This document shows, one piece after another, positions 56,741-64,000 of a stretch of DNA of 64,000 bases. Below the pieces are notes generated by a model, which saw only the letters and a program-made list of their open reading frames with translations, was not told where the DNA came from and ran no database searches. Each line of letters opens with the position of its first letter. Position 1 is the stretch's first letter. Origin of the DNA: Nonomuraea solani. Lineage in GTDB: Bacteria; Actinomycetota; Actinomycetes; Streptosporangiales; Streptosporangiaceae. The position numbers and the translations under genes were made by a program. Location of the stretch: NCBI RefSeq assembly GCF_900108335.1, contig NZ_FNVT01000003.1, forward strand, positions 353,563 to 417,562. The letters run 5' to 3'.

Positions 56741-56928
56741 GGCCCAGACTGTAGCCGGTCAGATCACGACATAACCGATTTTTCGGTATAAGCCCTGGTT
56801 AAACACGTGATCAAATATTTTCTGTAACTTTTGCGAACCTTTCCATGTCTTCGTGGCTCAAAGTAGTAGAGGAGCGGGCACCCCGAGCCCGCTCTGAAGT
56901 CAATACGGGGAGAGGAATCAGCACCCTC
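56741..56928 (+). promoter_or_regulatory. AT-rich control region and 5' leader hairpin of the secreted protein gene
   Basis: The divergent region is unusually AT-rich (56770-56840), with a small ACCGA-TTTT-TCGGT hairpin (56774-56787). Further on, a perfect 8-bp stem GAGCGGGC/GCCCGCTC (56872-56879 with 56887-56894) stands about 35 bases before the start codon. No known riboswitch consensus was recognised. Confidence 0.4.
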
Positions 56929-57663
56929 ATGAGAAAGATCGCAATTGGAATCATCTCCGCCTTCGTGGGCGGGGCCATGCTCGTGTCGGGCGCCGGCGCC
57001 GCTTCCGCGGACCGGACGGACACGCAGCTCAAGATTCGCGACATCACGCCGAACCCGGTCGTGGTGAAGGCCGGTTCCGAGACGACCGCGTACTTCGACA
57101 TCGGCGCGAGCTCCGACGTCAAGAAGGTCGAGCTCAGCGTGGCCCCCGAAGAGGGCATGCGCACGATGCGGACCAAGGACGTCCGTGACCTCGAGGGCTG
57201 GCGTTTCGCCATCGGCTTCAACGAGAACGACGCGGCCGGCAAGTGGAAGGCCACGGCCGTCGCGTTCGACAGCGCCGGCAAGGAGATCGCCAAGGACTCC
57301 GCGTTCTTCGCGGTCGACGTCCAGAAGGGCAAGGCCGAGACGCGGATCTCCCGCTTCACCGCCGACCCCTACAAGGTCCGCAAGGGCAAGTCGATCTACT
57401 TCTCCGGTCGCCTCCAGGTTGACGAGGACGGCTGGGAGGGTGTCCGCGGTGAGCGCGTGAACATCTACCACCGCGCCAACGGCTCCAGCGGCTGGAAGTA
57501 CGTCGCCGGTGCCAACACCAAGTGGGGCGGCAAGTTCTACGCCAAGGCTCGTGCCTACAAGAGCGGCACGTTCCGCGCCGTCTTCAGCGGCTCTGACGAG
57601 CTCGATGGCGCCACGAGCCGCACGGACTACGTGCGGGTCTACGGCTACGGCTGGCGTCGATAG
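56929..57663 (+). CDS. Secreted Ig-like-fold hypothetical protein
   Basis: 244 residues. Signal peptide MRKIAIGIISAFVGGAMLV ending near SAD (residues about 1-27). Two beta-rich repeats: about 30-130 (LKIRDITPNPVVVKAGSETTAYFDI) and 135-244 (ETRISRFTADPYKVRKGKSIYFSG), the second with many Trp/Tyr/Gly residues and a YGYGWRR end. Basic and lysine-rich, unlike its GC-biased neighbours, with strongly biased codons that suggest high expression. It has a strong terminator after the stop. Function unknown; cell-wall association is a guess. Confidence 0.82.
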   Translation: MRKIAIGIISAFVGGAMLVSGAGAASADRTDTQLKIRDITPNPVVVKAGSETTAYFDIGASSDVKKVELSVAPEEGMRTMRTKDVRDLEGWRFAIGFNENDAAGKWKATAVAFDSAGKEIAKDSAFFAVDVQKGKAETRISRFTADPYKVRKGKSIYFSGRLQVDEDGWEGVRGERVNIYHRANGSSGWKYVAGANTKWGGKFYAKARAYKSGTFRAVFSGSDELDGATSRTDYVRVYGYGWRR

Positions 57664-57673
57664 TTTCTCTCGC

Positions 57674-57704
57674 GGAGGCCCGGTCCCTGGGGGGCCGGGC
57701 CTCC
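57674..57704 (+). terminator. Intrinsic terminator after the secreted protein gene
   Basis: Perfect 10-bp stem GGAGGCCCGG / CCGGGCCTCC with an 11-base loop starting ten bases after the stop codon, with a five-T run (57721-57725) a little downstream. The strongest terminator in the window. Confidence 0.85.
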
Positions 57705-57804
57705 GGCATTTCCGGAATCTTTTTGCCTTCCGGAGGTTTATCGATCACGCAATCGCCGCAGGGTGATTCCCATTGCGATGATCGACCCCCGAAGGAGCAC
57801 TCGT

Positions 57805-58509
57805 ATGGCGCACCCCGTGATGGCCCTCGTCCTGAGCGTGACGAGCACACTGGGGGCGGCGCCGGCGCCAGAACTATCCGTCCGCTACGAGCGTGCCGGG
57901 TCGCCGAGCGCCGAGCAGGCCAGGGAGGCGCTGAAGGAGAGCAAGGTCCTGAAGACGCGGATCCGGCTGCCGGAGAGCATCGAGGTGGTCGCCCGCGACT
58001 GCGACGAGCCGACGGCCTCGTGGGACCACGACAAGCGCCAGATCACGATCTGCTACTCGATGGTCGGCAAAATCCGTACCACCATCAAGGGCCTGTCGGA
58101 GACCGAGGAGACGAGCACCAAGGCCGCGGCCACCCGCCTGGACGGCGCGCTGACCGTGCTCTTCCACCACGAGCTCGGCCACGCCCTGACCACGCTGAAC
58201 GGCATGCAGGACAGTGACGAGCAGGCCGACCGGTTCGCCGCGCTGACGCTCGCGGCCGACGCCCCCAAGCGCGTGGTGGCCGCCGCCGAGGCCCGCCACC
58301 TGCTCGCCGGGCACATCGGTGGCGAGCACCTGTCCGGGCTCGAAGAGTCCGCCACGTTCGCCTGCCTGCTGTACGGCTCCGACCCCGGCAAGTACGCCCG
58401 GATCGTCAAGGGCGGCTGGGTTCCCGCCGAGCGGGCGCCGTCCTGCGCCGGCGAGTACGACCGGGTGAAGTCGGCCATCGGCTCCATGGCCGTGAAAGCC
58501 GGCACGTAG
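57805..58509 (+). CDS. Secreted putative metallopeptidase, DUF4344 family
   Basis: 234 residues. Short signal peptide (MAHPVMALVLSVTSTLGAAPA). Zinc motif HHELGHAL with a downstream acidic DEQADRFAALTLA, as in PF14247 proteins. Two Cys pairs (RDCDEP, ITICYSM, FACLLYG, PSCAGEY) may form disulfides after export. AAGGAG nine bases before the ATG. Follows the terminator of the gene before it. Substrate unknown. Confidence 0.85.
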   Translation: MAHPVMALVLSVTSTLGAAPAPELSVRYERAGSPSAEQAREALKESKVLKTRIRLPESIEVVARDCDEPTASWDHDKRQITICYSMVGKIRTTIKGLSETEETSTKAAATRLDGALTVLFHHELGHALTTLNGMQDSDEQADRFAALTLAADAPKRVVAAAEARHLLAGHIGGEHLSGLEESATFACLLYGSDPGKYARIVKGGWVPAERAPSCAGEYDRVKSAIGSMAVKAGT

Positions 58510-58525
58510 CGGGTAGCGTCCCGGT

Positions 58526-59230
58526 ATGGCCGAGGATCTGCTGAGAGACTTCAACCCGTTCGACATCTTCGACGCCGAGGCCGACCGGCTCGACCGGTTC
58601 TTCTCGGGGCTCGACGAGGCCGGATGGCGGCGGCCGTCACGGGCCGGCGGCTGGTCGGTGCGCGACGTGCTGGCGCATCTGGCGGGCGAGGAGCTCTACA
58701 ACCACGCCTGTCTCGACGGGACCGTACAGGAGCTGATGGGGCGCCTGGCCGACGAGGGCATCACCGGGTTCAACGACTTCAACGAGTGGTGTGTACGGCA
58801 GCGCCGCGACCTGCCGGTCGAAGAGGTGCTGGCCGAGTGGCGCGCCAAGAACGGCGAGACGCGCCGGCGCATGCGCGAGCTGGGCCCCGGCGGGCCGCTC
58901 GACACGATGGCCGGGCCCTATCCGGCGGGGCTGCAGACCTTCCACTACGACTCCGAGTACGCCACCCACGCCGACGACGTCGGGGCGCCCGTCTCCGAGA
59001 AGGAGGCCGAGGACCGGACGTTGTGGCGGGTGGCGGTGGGCCGGTTCGCGCTGGCCGAGCAGGACTCCAAGGTGCAGGTGGAGCGGACGGCCGACGAGAT
59101 GTTCGTGGCCGTGGACGGGCTGACCGCCACGATGCCCTACCACGAGTTCGTCGAGGCCACCGTGGGCCGCCTGTCCGGTTCGCACGGGCTCGACCCGCGC
59201 ATCGCCTCGTCATTGCGGTGCCTGGCCTGA
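58526..59230 (+). CDS. DinB/maleylpyruvate-isomerase-family mycothiol-dependent enzyme
   Basis: 234 residues, four-helix DinB-like N-terminal domain: WRRPSRAGGWSVRDVLAHLAGEELYNHACLDG with the first metal His, then YDSEYATHADDVGAPV with the His-X3-Asp pair. A small C-terminal domain follows. The fold is shared by mycothiol-S-transferases and maleylpyruvate isomerase in actinomycetes. Start at 58526, 16 bases after the DUF4344 gene, so probably the same transcript. Reaction not known. Confidence 0.87.
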   Translation: MAEDLLRDFNPFDIFDAEADRLDRFFSGLDEAGWRRPSRAGGWSVRDVLAHLAGEELYNHACLDGTVQELMGRLADEGITGFNDFNEWCVRQRRDLPVEEVLAEWRAKNGETRRRMRELGPGGPLDTMAGPYPAGLQTFHYDSEYATHADDVGAPVSEKEAEDRTLWRVAVGRFALAEQDSKVQVERTADEMFVAVDGLTATMPYHEFVEATVGRLSGSHGLDPRIASSLRCLA

Positions 59231-59233
59231 CGG

Positions 59234-59287
59234 CTCACGTCGTCAGGACGGCCAGCAGCACTCACGTCGTCAGGACGGCCAGCAGCA
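59234..59287. repeat. Perfect 27-bp tandem duplication
   Basis: Copies at 59234-59260 and 59261-59287 are identical. The right copy contains the last codons and TGA of the DUF3040 gene (minus strand); the left copy repeats them after the stop. Beyond these copies there is only a 30-base gap to the DinB-type gene. Confidence 0.95.
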
Positions 59288-59501
59288 GGAGCACGATCAC
59301 CAGGGCGCCGACCGAGAAGATCACCCAGACGTGCGCCAGCGCCCACATGCGAAACCGGTCGTTACAGGCCCGCGGGAAGACGTCTCCGCCGGACTCGATC
59401 CGGTTGATCGCGGCCACGCGCCTGGCCAGCTCGGGGTCCTCTCGTTCGAGGGCGCGCTCGATCTCAGCGAGTATGCGGCGTTCCCTTCCGGAGAGACTCA
59501 T
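59262..59501 (-). CDS. DUF3040-family small membrane protein
   Basis: 79 residues. MSLSGRERRILAEIERALEREDPELARRV is the DUF3040 signature (amphipathic helix), followed by a basic stretch and one C-terminal membrane helix (VIFSVGALVIVLLLLAVL). The last nine codons lie within a 27-bp tandem duplication. Start at 59501; a 7-codon longer form is possible. Function unknown; common in actinomycetes. Confidence 0.85.
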   Translation of the reverse strand: MSLSGRERRILAEIERALEREDPELARRVAAINRIESGGDVFPRACNDRFRMWALAHVWVIFSVGALVIVLLLLAVLTT

Positions 59502-59625
59502 CCCACCACCACTTGCTCTCACGCCGGTGCCTGGCTTTTACCCACCGGTCGTCGTCGCATGCCACGCCCTTGACAACTCACCGTGACGCGATGTGCCGGA
59601 ATGGGAACGCAGGGATACTGAGAGG

Positions 59626-60297
59626 ATGTCCACCCCGCGACAGCGCTACCGCGAGCAGGTCAGGAGCGAGATCAAGCGGGCCGCGCTCGCTCAGGTCGGC
59701 TCCGGCGGGGCCGCGGCCCTGAGCCTCAACGCGGTGGCCAGACAGCTCGGCATGACGGGCCCGGCGATCTACAAGTATTTCGACGGCCGCGACGACCTGC
59801 TCACCGAGCTGATCCTCGACGGTTACGGCGAGGCGGCGGCGGCCGTCCGCGCGGGAGTGTCCGAGGGCGCGCCGCGCGAGCGGCTGCACGCGCTGGCCGG
59901 CGCCCTCGTCGGCTGGGCGCTGGCCCATCCGCACCTGTTCGAGCTGGTGACCGGCACTCCGTCGCCCGGCTACCGCGCGCCGCCGGAGAGCGTGCGGCGG
60001 GGCAGGGAGGTGCTCGGGCCGTTCTTACCGGTCTTCGGCCTGGGCCGGTGCGGGCCGGCCGCCGAACCGCTGCGGGAGCAGGTGCGGCGCTGGGTCGAGG
60101 AGACGCCGGAGGTGGCGGCGTGGGTGCGCGCGCACGCGCCCGGCGCCGACGCGGCGACGGCGCTGACCGGCACCATCCTGGCGTGGTCCCGCCTCCAGGG
60201 GATCCTGGCGCTGGAGGTCCACGGCCGGTTCGTCAATGTTGGGCCCGCGCTGGTCACCGCCGAGATGGACACGCTGGCCGACGCGATGAACCTCTAG
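59626..60297 (+). CDS. TetR-family transcriptional regulator
   Basis: 223 residues. N-terminal helix-turn-helix ALSLNAVARQLGMTGPAIYKYFDGRDDLLTEL; C-terminal TetR_C_13/WHG-like domain (LHALAGALVGWALAHPHLFELV). No ribosome site; GATACT (59614-59619) ends six bases before the ATG, so a leaderless mRNA is likely. Target unknown; it does not face a divergent enzyme gene. The 3' end overlaps the DUF1152 gene by four bases. Confidence 0.9.
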   Translation: MSTPRQRYREQVRSEIKRAALAQVGSGGAAALSLNAVARQLGMTGPAIYKYFDGRDDLLTELILDGYGEAAAAVRAGVSEGAPRERLHALAGALVGWALAHPHLFELVTGTPSPGYRAPPESVRRGREVLGPFLPVFGLGRCGPAAEPLREQVRRWVEETPEVAAWVRAHAPGADAATALTGTILAWSRLQGILALEVHGRFVNVGPALVTAEMDTLADAMNL

Positions 60298-61241
60298 TGC
60301 GGGAACGCCTTGGGCGGGCGGGGCGTGATCTCGTCGCGGAAGTCCTCGATGAGGCTGACGATCTGGCGCATGAGCACGGTGTTCTCCAGGCGGTCCAGAT
60401 AGAGCGAGCGCTTGGCCAGGGCGTCGAGGTCCACGGCGAAATAGAGCGCCATGAGCGGGTTGATGAACAGCTCGCTGTTCCTGGTCCTGTCGGTGAAGCG
60501 CACGTCGCCGAACTCGCCGCGCACGGCGGCCGCGATCGAGCCGTTCACGATGCTGGGGTAGGCCGGCAGCTCCGCCTGCGCGTGGGCGACGGCGTCGAGG
60601 TAGAGGGCGCCCGCCTTCGTGACCCTGGAGACGGAGAACGCGCCCAGGTAGGCGCCCTCGCGTTCGAGCGCGGCGAGGTTCTCCAGCACCTGTACGTGGT
60701 TGACGCCGTGATAGGCGTCCACGCCGAACCCCAGGCAGGCCACGATCTTGTCCGGAATGTCGAGGCCGTGGACCGCGGCCAGGCTCGCCATGTCGTCGGC
60801 CGGGGTCCCGAGGCCGGCCTCGTCGCCGCGCATCAGGATGTCGGTGCCGCCGTCGACCAGCACGATCGTGTCGAGATCGAGGTACTCGGCGAGCTTGGCG
60901 TAGGCCGCGCGCAGGGGGCGGACACCGATCTTGGGGAAGGCGTACACGGTGGCGGGCTGGCCGTGTTTCGCGAGCCAGCGGGACAGGCAGCCTTCGGGGA
61001 AGTACCAGTCGCGGGCGGAGGTGTCGGGATGGATCTCGGCGACGTCCTCGGCCAGCCAGACGTCGAGGTCGAGGGCGTCGAGGTGGCTGAAGGACAGGTT
61101 GGCCAGGTGGACCTCTTTGCCCGCTTCTCTGAGGGTCAGGGCGAGAAATAATCCGGCGTACACGTCGGAGCCACCGCCCGCCCCGGCGACGAGAATCCGG
61201 TGGGAACGCTCGAGCCGGGCGGTCAGAGGGGTGCCTAACAT
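60294..61241 (-). CDS. DUF1152-family protein
   Basis: 315 residues. Rossmann-like start RILVAGAGGGSDVYAGLFLAL, then VVLVDGGTDILMRGDEAGLGTP and VACLGFGVDAYHGVNHVQVLEN. Soluble; reaction unknown. It begins three bases after rpmE2 and so falls under the same promoter and Zur-like box. Membership in a zinc-starvation regulon would be new information for this family. Confidence 0.85.
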   Translation of the reverse strand: MLGTPLTARLERSHRILVAGAGGGSDVYAGLFLALTLREAGKEVHLANLSFSHLDALDLDVWLAEDVAEIHPDTSARDWYFPEGCLSRWLAKHGQPATVYAFPKIGVRPLRAAYAKLAEYLDLDTIVLVDGGTDILMRGDEAGLGTPADDMASLAAVHGLDIPDKIVACLGFGVDAYHGVNHVQVLENLAALEREGAYLGAFSVSRVTKAGALYLDAVAHAQAELPAYPSIVNGSIAAAVRGEFGDVRFTDRTRNSELFINPLMALYFAVDLDALAKRSLYLDRLENTVLMRQIVSLIEDFRDEITPRPPKAFPH

Positions 61242-61244
61242 GCG

Positions 61245-61490
61245 TCACATCTTTCCGTACCTCTGCTTGAAGCGCTCGACGCGTCCGGCCGTGTCGAGGA
61301 TGCGGCCGCGGCCCGTGTAGAAGGGGTGGCTGGCGGACGAGACGTCCACGTCGATGACGGGGTAGGTCCTGCCGTCCTCCCATTCGACGGTGGCGGCGCC
61401 GCTCAGGGTCGAGCGGGTGAGGAAGGCGAAGCCGGCGCTCGGGTCGCGGAAGACGACCGGGCGGTACGCGGAGTGCAGGTTCTTCTTCAT
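61245..61490 (-). CDS. rpmE2: 50S ribosomal protein L31 type B (zinc-free)
   Basis: 81 residues. Typical L31[61 protein letters not shown]. It has no CxxC motifs, so it replaces the zinc-binding L31 when zinc is scarce and frees zinc. A Zur-like box lies 17 bases before the ATG. Cotranscribed with the DUF1152 gene. Confidence 0.95.
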   Translation of the reverse strand: MKKNLHSAYRPVVFRDPSAGFAFLTRSTLSGAATVEWEDGRTYPVIDVDVSSASHPFYTGRGRILDTAGRVERFKQRYGKM

Positions 61491-61506
61491 GGCCCGTGCA
61501 ACCGTG

Positions 61507-61521
61507 TGACAACGGTTTTCA
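61507..61521 (-). promoter_or_regulatory. Zur box of rpmE2
   Basis: TGACAACGGTTTTCA is a 7-1-7 inverted repeat with one mismatched pair, close to the actinobacterial Zur consensus TGAAAATGATTTTCA, 17-31 bases before the rpmE2 start. Repression of rpmE2 by zinc-loaded Zur is established in relatives. Confidence 0.8.
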
Positions 61522-62248
61522 TTCCCTGGCTTCCGGATCCATTCCGAGCACCGTGCGGCCGCCGTCCACGGGGATCGTGGCGCCGTTGACGAAGGCGGCG
61601 TCCTCGGACAGCAGGTGCGCCACGACGGAGGCCACCTCGGCGGGCGTGGCGACCCGGCCCAGGGGGTGCAGCCTGGCCAGTTCCTCGGTCAGCTCGTCCC
61701 GGTAGCGCTCGGTGGCCACCGAGCCCGGGGCCACGGCGTTGACGCGGATGCCGTGCCTGCCGTACTCGACCGCCAGCGCCCTGGTCAGCCCCTCGGTCCG
61801 CGGCCTTCGCCGTCGAGTAGGGCAACGCGCCCGGCACCGCCCTGGTGGCCTGGTGCGAGGTCACGTTGACGATCGCGCCCGGCGTACCGGCGGCCAGGAA
61901 GTGGCGTACGGCGACGGCGCAGCCCACCACCGCCAGGTCCAGGTTGGCCGCGATCAGGGCCCTGACCTCGGAGATCGGGGACGAGTGCACGGAGGCGTCG
62001 CGGAAGACGGCGGCGTTGTTGACCCAGCCCGCCAGCGGGGCCGCCTCCTGGGCCAGGTCGGCGGCCCAGGCGGCGACCTCCTCGTCGGCCGCGTCGCCGA
62101 TCAGCGGGATGACCCTCGGGCCGGCCCAGTCGAGCGCGCGGGGGTCGCGCTCGATGACGACCACGGTGTCCTTTTCATGGAGAAGCCGTTCCACCACCGC
62201 CCTGCCGATGCCACGTCCGCCACCCGTCACCACGTACGAAACGCTCAT
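61519..62248 (-). pseudogene. SDR-family oxidoreductase interrupted by a frameshift
   Basis: From ATG 62248: YVVTGGGRGIGRAVVERLL (cofactor loop), LAGWVNNAAVF, IVNVTSHQATRAVPGALPYSTAKAA with the catalytic Ser and Tyr-X3-Lys. At about 61800 one extra base (G in GCGG, minus strand) moves the rest into another frame. Read there, it continues as TEGLTRALAVEYGRHGIRV, NAVAPGSVATERY and [17 protein letters not shown] to TGA 61519. Together they make a normal SDR of about 242 residues. Unshifted, the protein would lose its last third. Recent mutation or a sequencing error. Confidence 0.82.
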
Positions 62249-62296
62249 GACCTGACGCTATGCCCGGAGTGACTTGTTTCACCGTATTGCCGGCTG

Positions 62297-63505
62297 GTGA
62301 ACGGGAACGAAAGAGGGGTGATCGCCACCGCCGGATCGAAGCCGCCCGCGCGCATGATCGGTGCACTTGCCATCACCCAGACCGCCGGATATGGCGTGCT
62401 TTATTACGCGTTCTCGGTGTTCATCCCGCCGATGTCGCGCGACCTGCACGCCGGGGTCGCGCAGCTCACCGGGGCGATCACGCTGTCCGTGCTGGTGTCG
62501 GGCCTGGTGGCGCCGCTCGTCGGGCGCTGGCTGGACCGGCACGGCGGGCGAGGGCTGATGACGGTGGGGTCGGCGCTGGGCGCGCTCGCGGTGCTGGCCT
62601 GGTCGCAGGTGCGCTCGCTCGTACAGCTCTATCTGGTGTGCGGAGTGCTGGGCGTGGCGTCGGCGATGGTCCTGTACGAGGCCGCGTTCGCGGTGATCGT
62701 CGCCTGGTTCGACGCGGCGCGGCGGGCACGGGCGCTGCTGGCGGTGACGGTGGTGGCGGGGTTCGCCTCCAGCATCTTCCTGCCGCTGACCGGGTTCCTG
62801 GCCGAGGCCTATGGGTGGCGGCAGGCGCTGGTCATCCTGGCCATCGGGTACGCGCTGACCGCCGTCCCGCTGCACGGGCTGGCCGTGCGGAGCCGGGCGG
62901 CGCCGCCGCACACCGACCGGCGGGAGATCGTCGGGGCGGCGGTGCGCGAACGGCCGTTCTGGCTGCTGGCGGCCGCCTTCCTGACCCAGACGGGCGCGGT
63001 GGCGGTCATGGGGGTGCTGCTGGTCACGTACCTGATCGTGCTCGGACATCCGCCGGTGTTCGCGGCCGGCGTGGCGGGGCTGCTGGGCGTGCTGTCGGTG
63101 ACCGGGCGGCTGGTCACCACCGGGCTGCAGACGCGGTGGCCGGTGGCGGTGATCACGGCGGTCATGTTCGGGCTGCAGGGGCTGGCGGCGGTGCTGCTGC
63201 CGCTGGTCGGGCGGAGCGTGGCGGGGGCGGTCGTGGCCGTGGTGCTGTTCGGGCTGGGGTTCGGGGTGGCCACGATCGCCCGTCCCGCGCTGCTGGCCGA
63301 CCGGTACGGCACCGCCGCGTACGCGTCGCTGAGCGGGGCGCTCGCACTGCCCATCACCGTCGCCAAGGCCATCGCGCCGCTGCTGGCGGCCGGGGTGGCG
63401 CAACTGGCCGGGTATCCGGCGGTGATGGGGGCGGTGGCGGCGGCGTGCGGGCTCGGGGCGGTGGCGCTGATCTTCTATCGGCGTACGGAGGGGGCCGTGG
63501 CTTGA
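62297..63505 (+). CDS. MFS transporter
   Basis: 402 residues, 12 membrane helices in two halves. GYGVLYYAFSVFIPPMSRDL in helix 1, GRWLDRHGGRGLMTVG in the 2-3 loop (family motif A), and PLTGFLAEAYGWRQAL in the first half. Resembles OFA/oxalate- or monocarboxylate-type carriers. The GTG start at 62297 gives a short polar N-terminus; ATG 62354 is an alternative. Divergent from the broken SDR gene. Confidence 0.88.
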   Translation: MNGNERGVIATAGSKPPARMIGALAITQTAGYGVLYYAFSVFIPPMSRDLHAGVAQLTGAITLSVLVSGLVAPLVGRWLDRHGGRGLMTVGSALGALAVLAWSQVRSLVQLYLVCGVLGVASAMVLYEAAFAVIVAWFDAARRARALLAVTVVAGFASSIFLPLTGFLAEAYGWRQALVILAIGYALTAVPLHGLAVRSRAAPPHTDRREIVGAAVRERPFWLLAAAFLTQTGAVAVMGVLLVTYLIVLGHPPVFAAGVAGLLGVLSVTGRLVTTGLQTRWPVAVITAVMFGLQGLAAVLLPLVGRSVAGAVVAVVLFGLGFGVATIARPALLADRYGTAAYASLSGALALPITVAKAIAPLLAAGVAQLAGYPAVMGAVAAACGLGAVALIFYRRTEGAVA

Positions 63506-63654
63506 GTACGGTAGTGGCTGGTTCCACGACCTCTCCGCCGTCGGCGGACGTGACCGGCTTTGAGGCCGCTGGCTTCGGGGCCACTGGCTTTGGGGCCGCT
63601 CCGCCATCGGCGGAACTGACGAACGGTCAACCCACGAACACGTAAGGTAGCCGC
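63506..63654. other. Intergenic repeats and twin hairpins before recQ
   Basis: TCCGCC-GTC-GGCGGA (about 63535-63549) and TCCGCC-ATC-GGCGGA (about 63600-63614) bracket three imperfect copies of GGCTTTGGGGCCGCTGG-like units. One hairpin may end MFS transcription. No gene is supported here. Confidence 0.5.
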
Positions 63655-64000
63655 ATGGATACCCCCACCGAGGTTCTGCACCGCGTGTTCGGCTACGACT
63701 CGTTCCGGGAGGGTCAGCAAGAGATCATCGATCACGTGGTGGGCGGGGGCGACGCGCTCGTCCTGATGCCCACCGGCGGCGGCAAGTCTCTCTGCTACCA
63801 GATCCCCGCCCTGGTGCGCCGTGGCGTGGGGGTGGTCATCTCCCCGCTGATCGCGCTGATGCAGGACCAGGTCGACGCGCTGCGGGCGCTCGGCGTGCGG
63901 GCGGGGTTCCTCAACTCCACGCAGGACTTCGACGAGCGGCAGCTCGTGGAGTCGGAGTTCCTGGCCGGCGAGCTCGACCTGCTCTACCTCGCCCCCGAGC
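63655..64000 (+). CDS. recQ: RecQ-family ATP-dependent DNA helicase, N-terminal part
   Basis: The first 115 residues before the window ends. Motif 0 FGYDSFREGQQEIIDHV, Walker A in MPTGGGKSLCYQIPAL, motif Ia VISPLIALMQDQVDAL, FLNST and LLYLAPE are those of RecQ. 3'-to-5' helicase acting in recombinational repair. ATG 63655 with AAGGT seven bases before. Confidence 0.95.
   Translation, partial: MDTPTEVLHRVFGYDSFREGQQEIIDHVVGGGDALVLMPTGGGKSLCYQIPALVRRGVGVVISPLIALMQDQVDALRALGVRAGFLNSTQDFDERQLVESEFLAGELDLLYLAPE

Noticed and set aside
56820..56928. c-di-AMP (ydaO-type) riboswitch before the secreted protein gene
   Set aside because: The leader is too short and lacks the conserved riboswitch core; only a simple hairpin is visible.

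Overview
This 64 kb window is high-GC DNA from an actinomycete. Its paralogous LacI/ROK-controlled sugar ABC importers without local ATPases, its mycothiol-type enzymes, glucosyl-3-phosphoglycerate synthase, IcmF and a Zur-type rpmE2 locus all fit a Streptosporangiales-like (for example Nonomuraea-like) genome. The genus is inferred from gene content only. The window opens inside an EamA/RhtA exporter and closes inside recQ. I found no tRNA, rRNA, CRISPR array, phage or insertion sequence.

Layout. 1-2.7 kb: exporter end, aldo/keto reductase, a degenerate G-rich repeat tract and an orphan cysteine-rich protein whose leader can fold over its own ribosome binding site. 3.0-8.9 kb: treX-treY-treZ, a translationally coupled trehalose operon. 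9.1-12.6 kb: mscL, a hypothetical gene, prolyl aminopeptidase, a PAP2 phosphatase and a universal stress protein. 12.6-14.7 kb: a GT4 glycosyltransferase and gpgS (glucosylglycerate-type synthesis). 14.8-25.3 kb: a carbohydrate locus with a Gfo/Idh/MocA oxidoreductase, two paralogous zinc-less MDR dehydrogenases, a GH63-like glycosidase, two TIM-barrel isomerase/epimerases, a sugar ABC importer and a ROK regulator. A TTTGTTTGAT-type motif lies at two of its promoters. This is the best candidate for an uncharacterised pathway.

25.3-36.5 kb: metal-receptor protein, methyltransferase, tpx, icmF, a divergent glucose dehydrogenase, a CHAP protein with a likely CTG start, and a PP2C phosphatase divergent from an orphan N6 DNA methylase and a Ser/Thr kinase. 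36.8-44.3 kb: an esterase, then a CebEFG/BglC/CebR-like beta-glucoside operon behind a perfect 20-bp palindrome. 44.3-46.6 kb: small genes and a broken apolipoprotein N-acyltransferase-like gene. 46.6-55.8 kb: an alpha-glucan locus (GH13 glucosidase, importer, LacI regulator, secreted GH87-type alpha-1,3-glucanase). The importer and the glucanase have almost superimposable promoters, so glucan cleavage, oligosaccharide uptake and intracellular hydrolysis appear to be one regulon.

55.9-64 kb: an atypical PfkB kinase, secreted proteins, a DinB-type enzyme, a DUF3040 gene with a duplicated 3' end, a TetR regulator, rpmE2 plus a DUF1152 gene behind a Zur-like box, a frameshifted SDR, an MFS transporter and recQ. 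Many adjacent genes overlap by 4 bases (ATGA/GTGA), and several convergent pairs overlap at their 3' ends.
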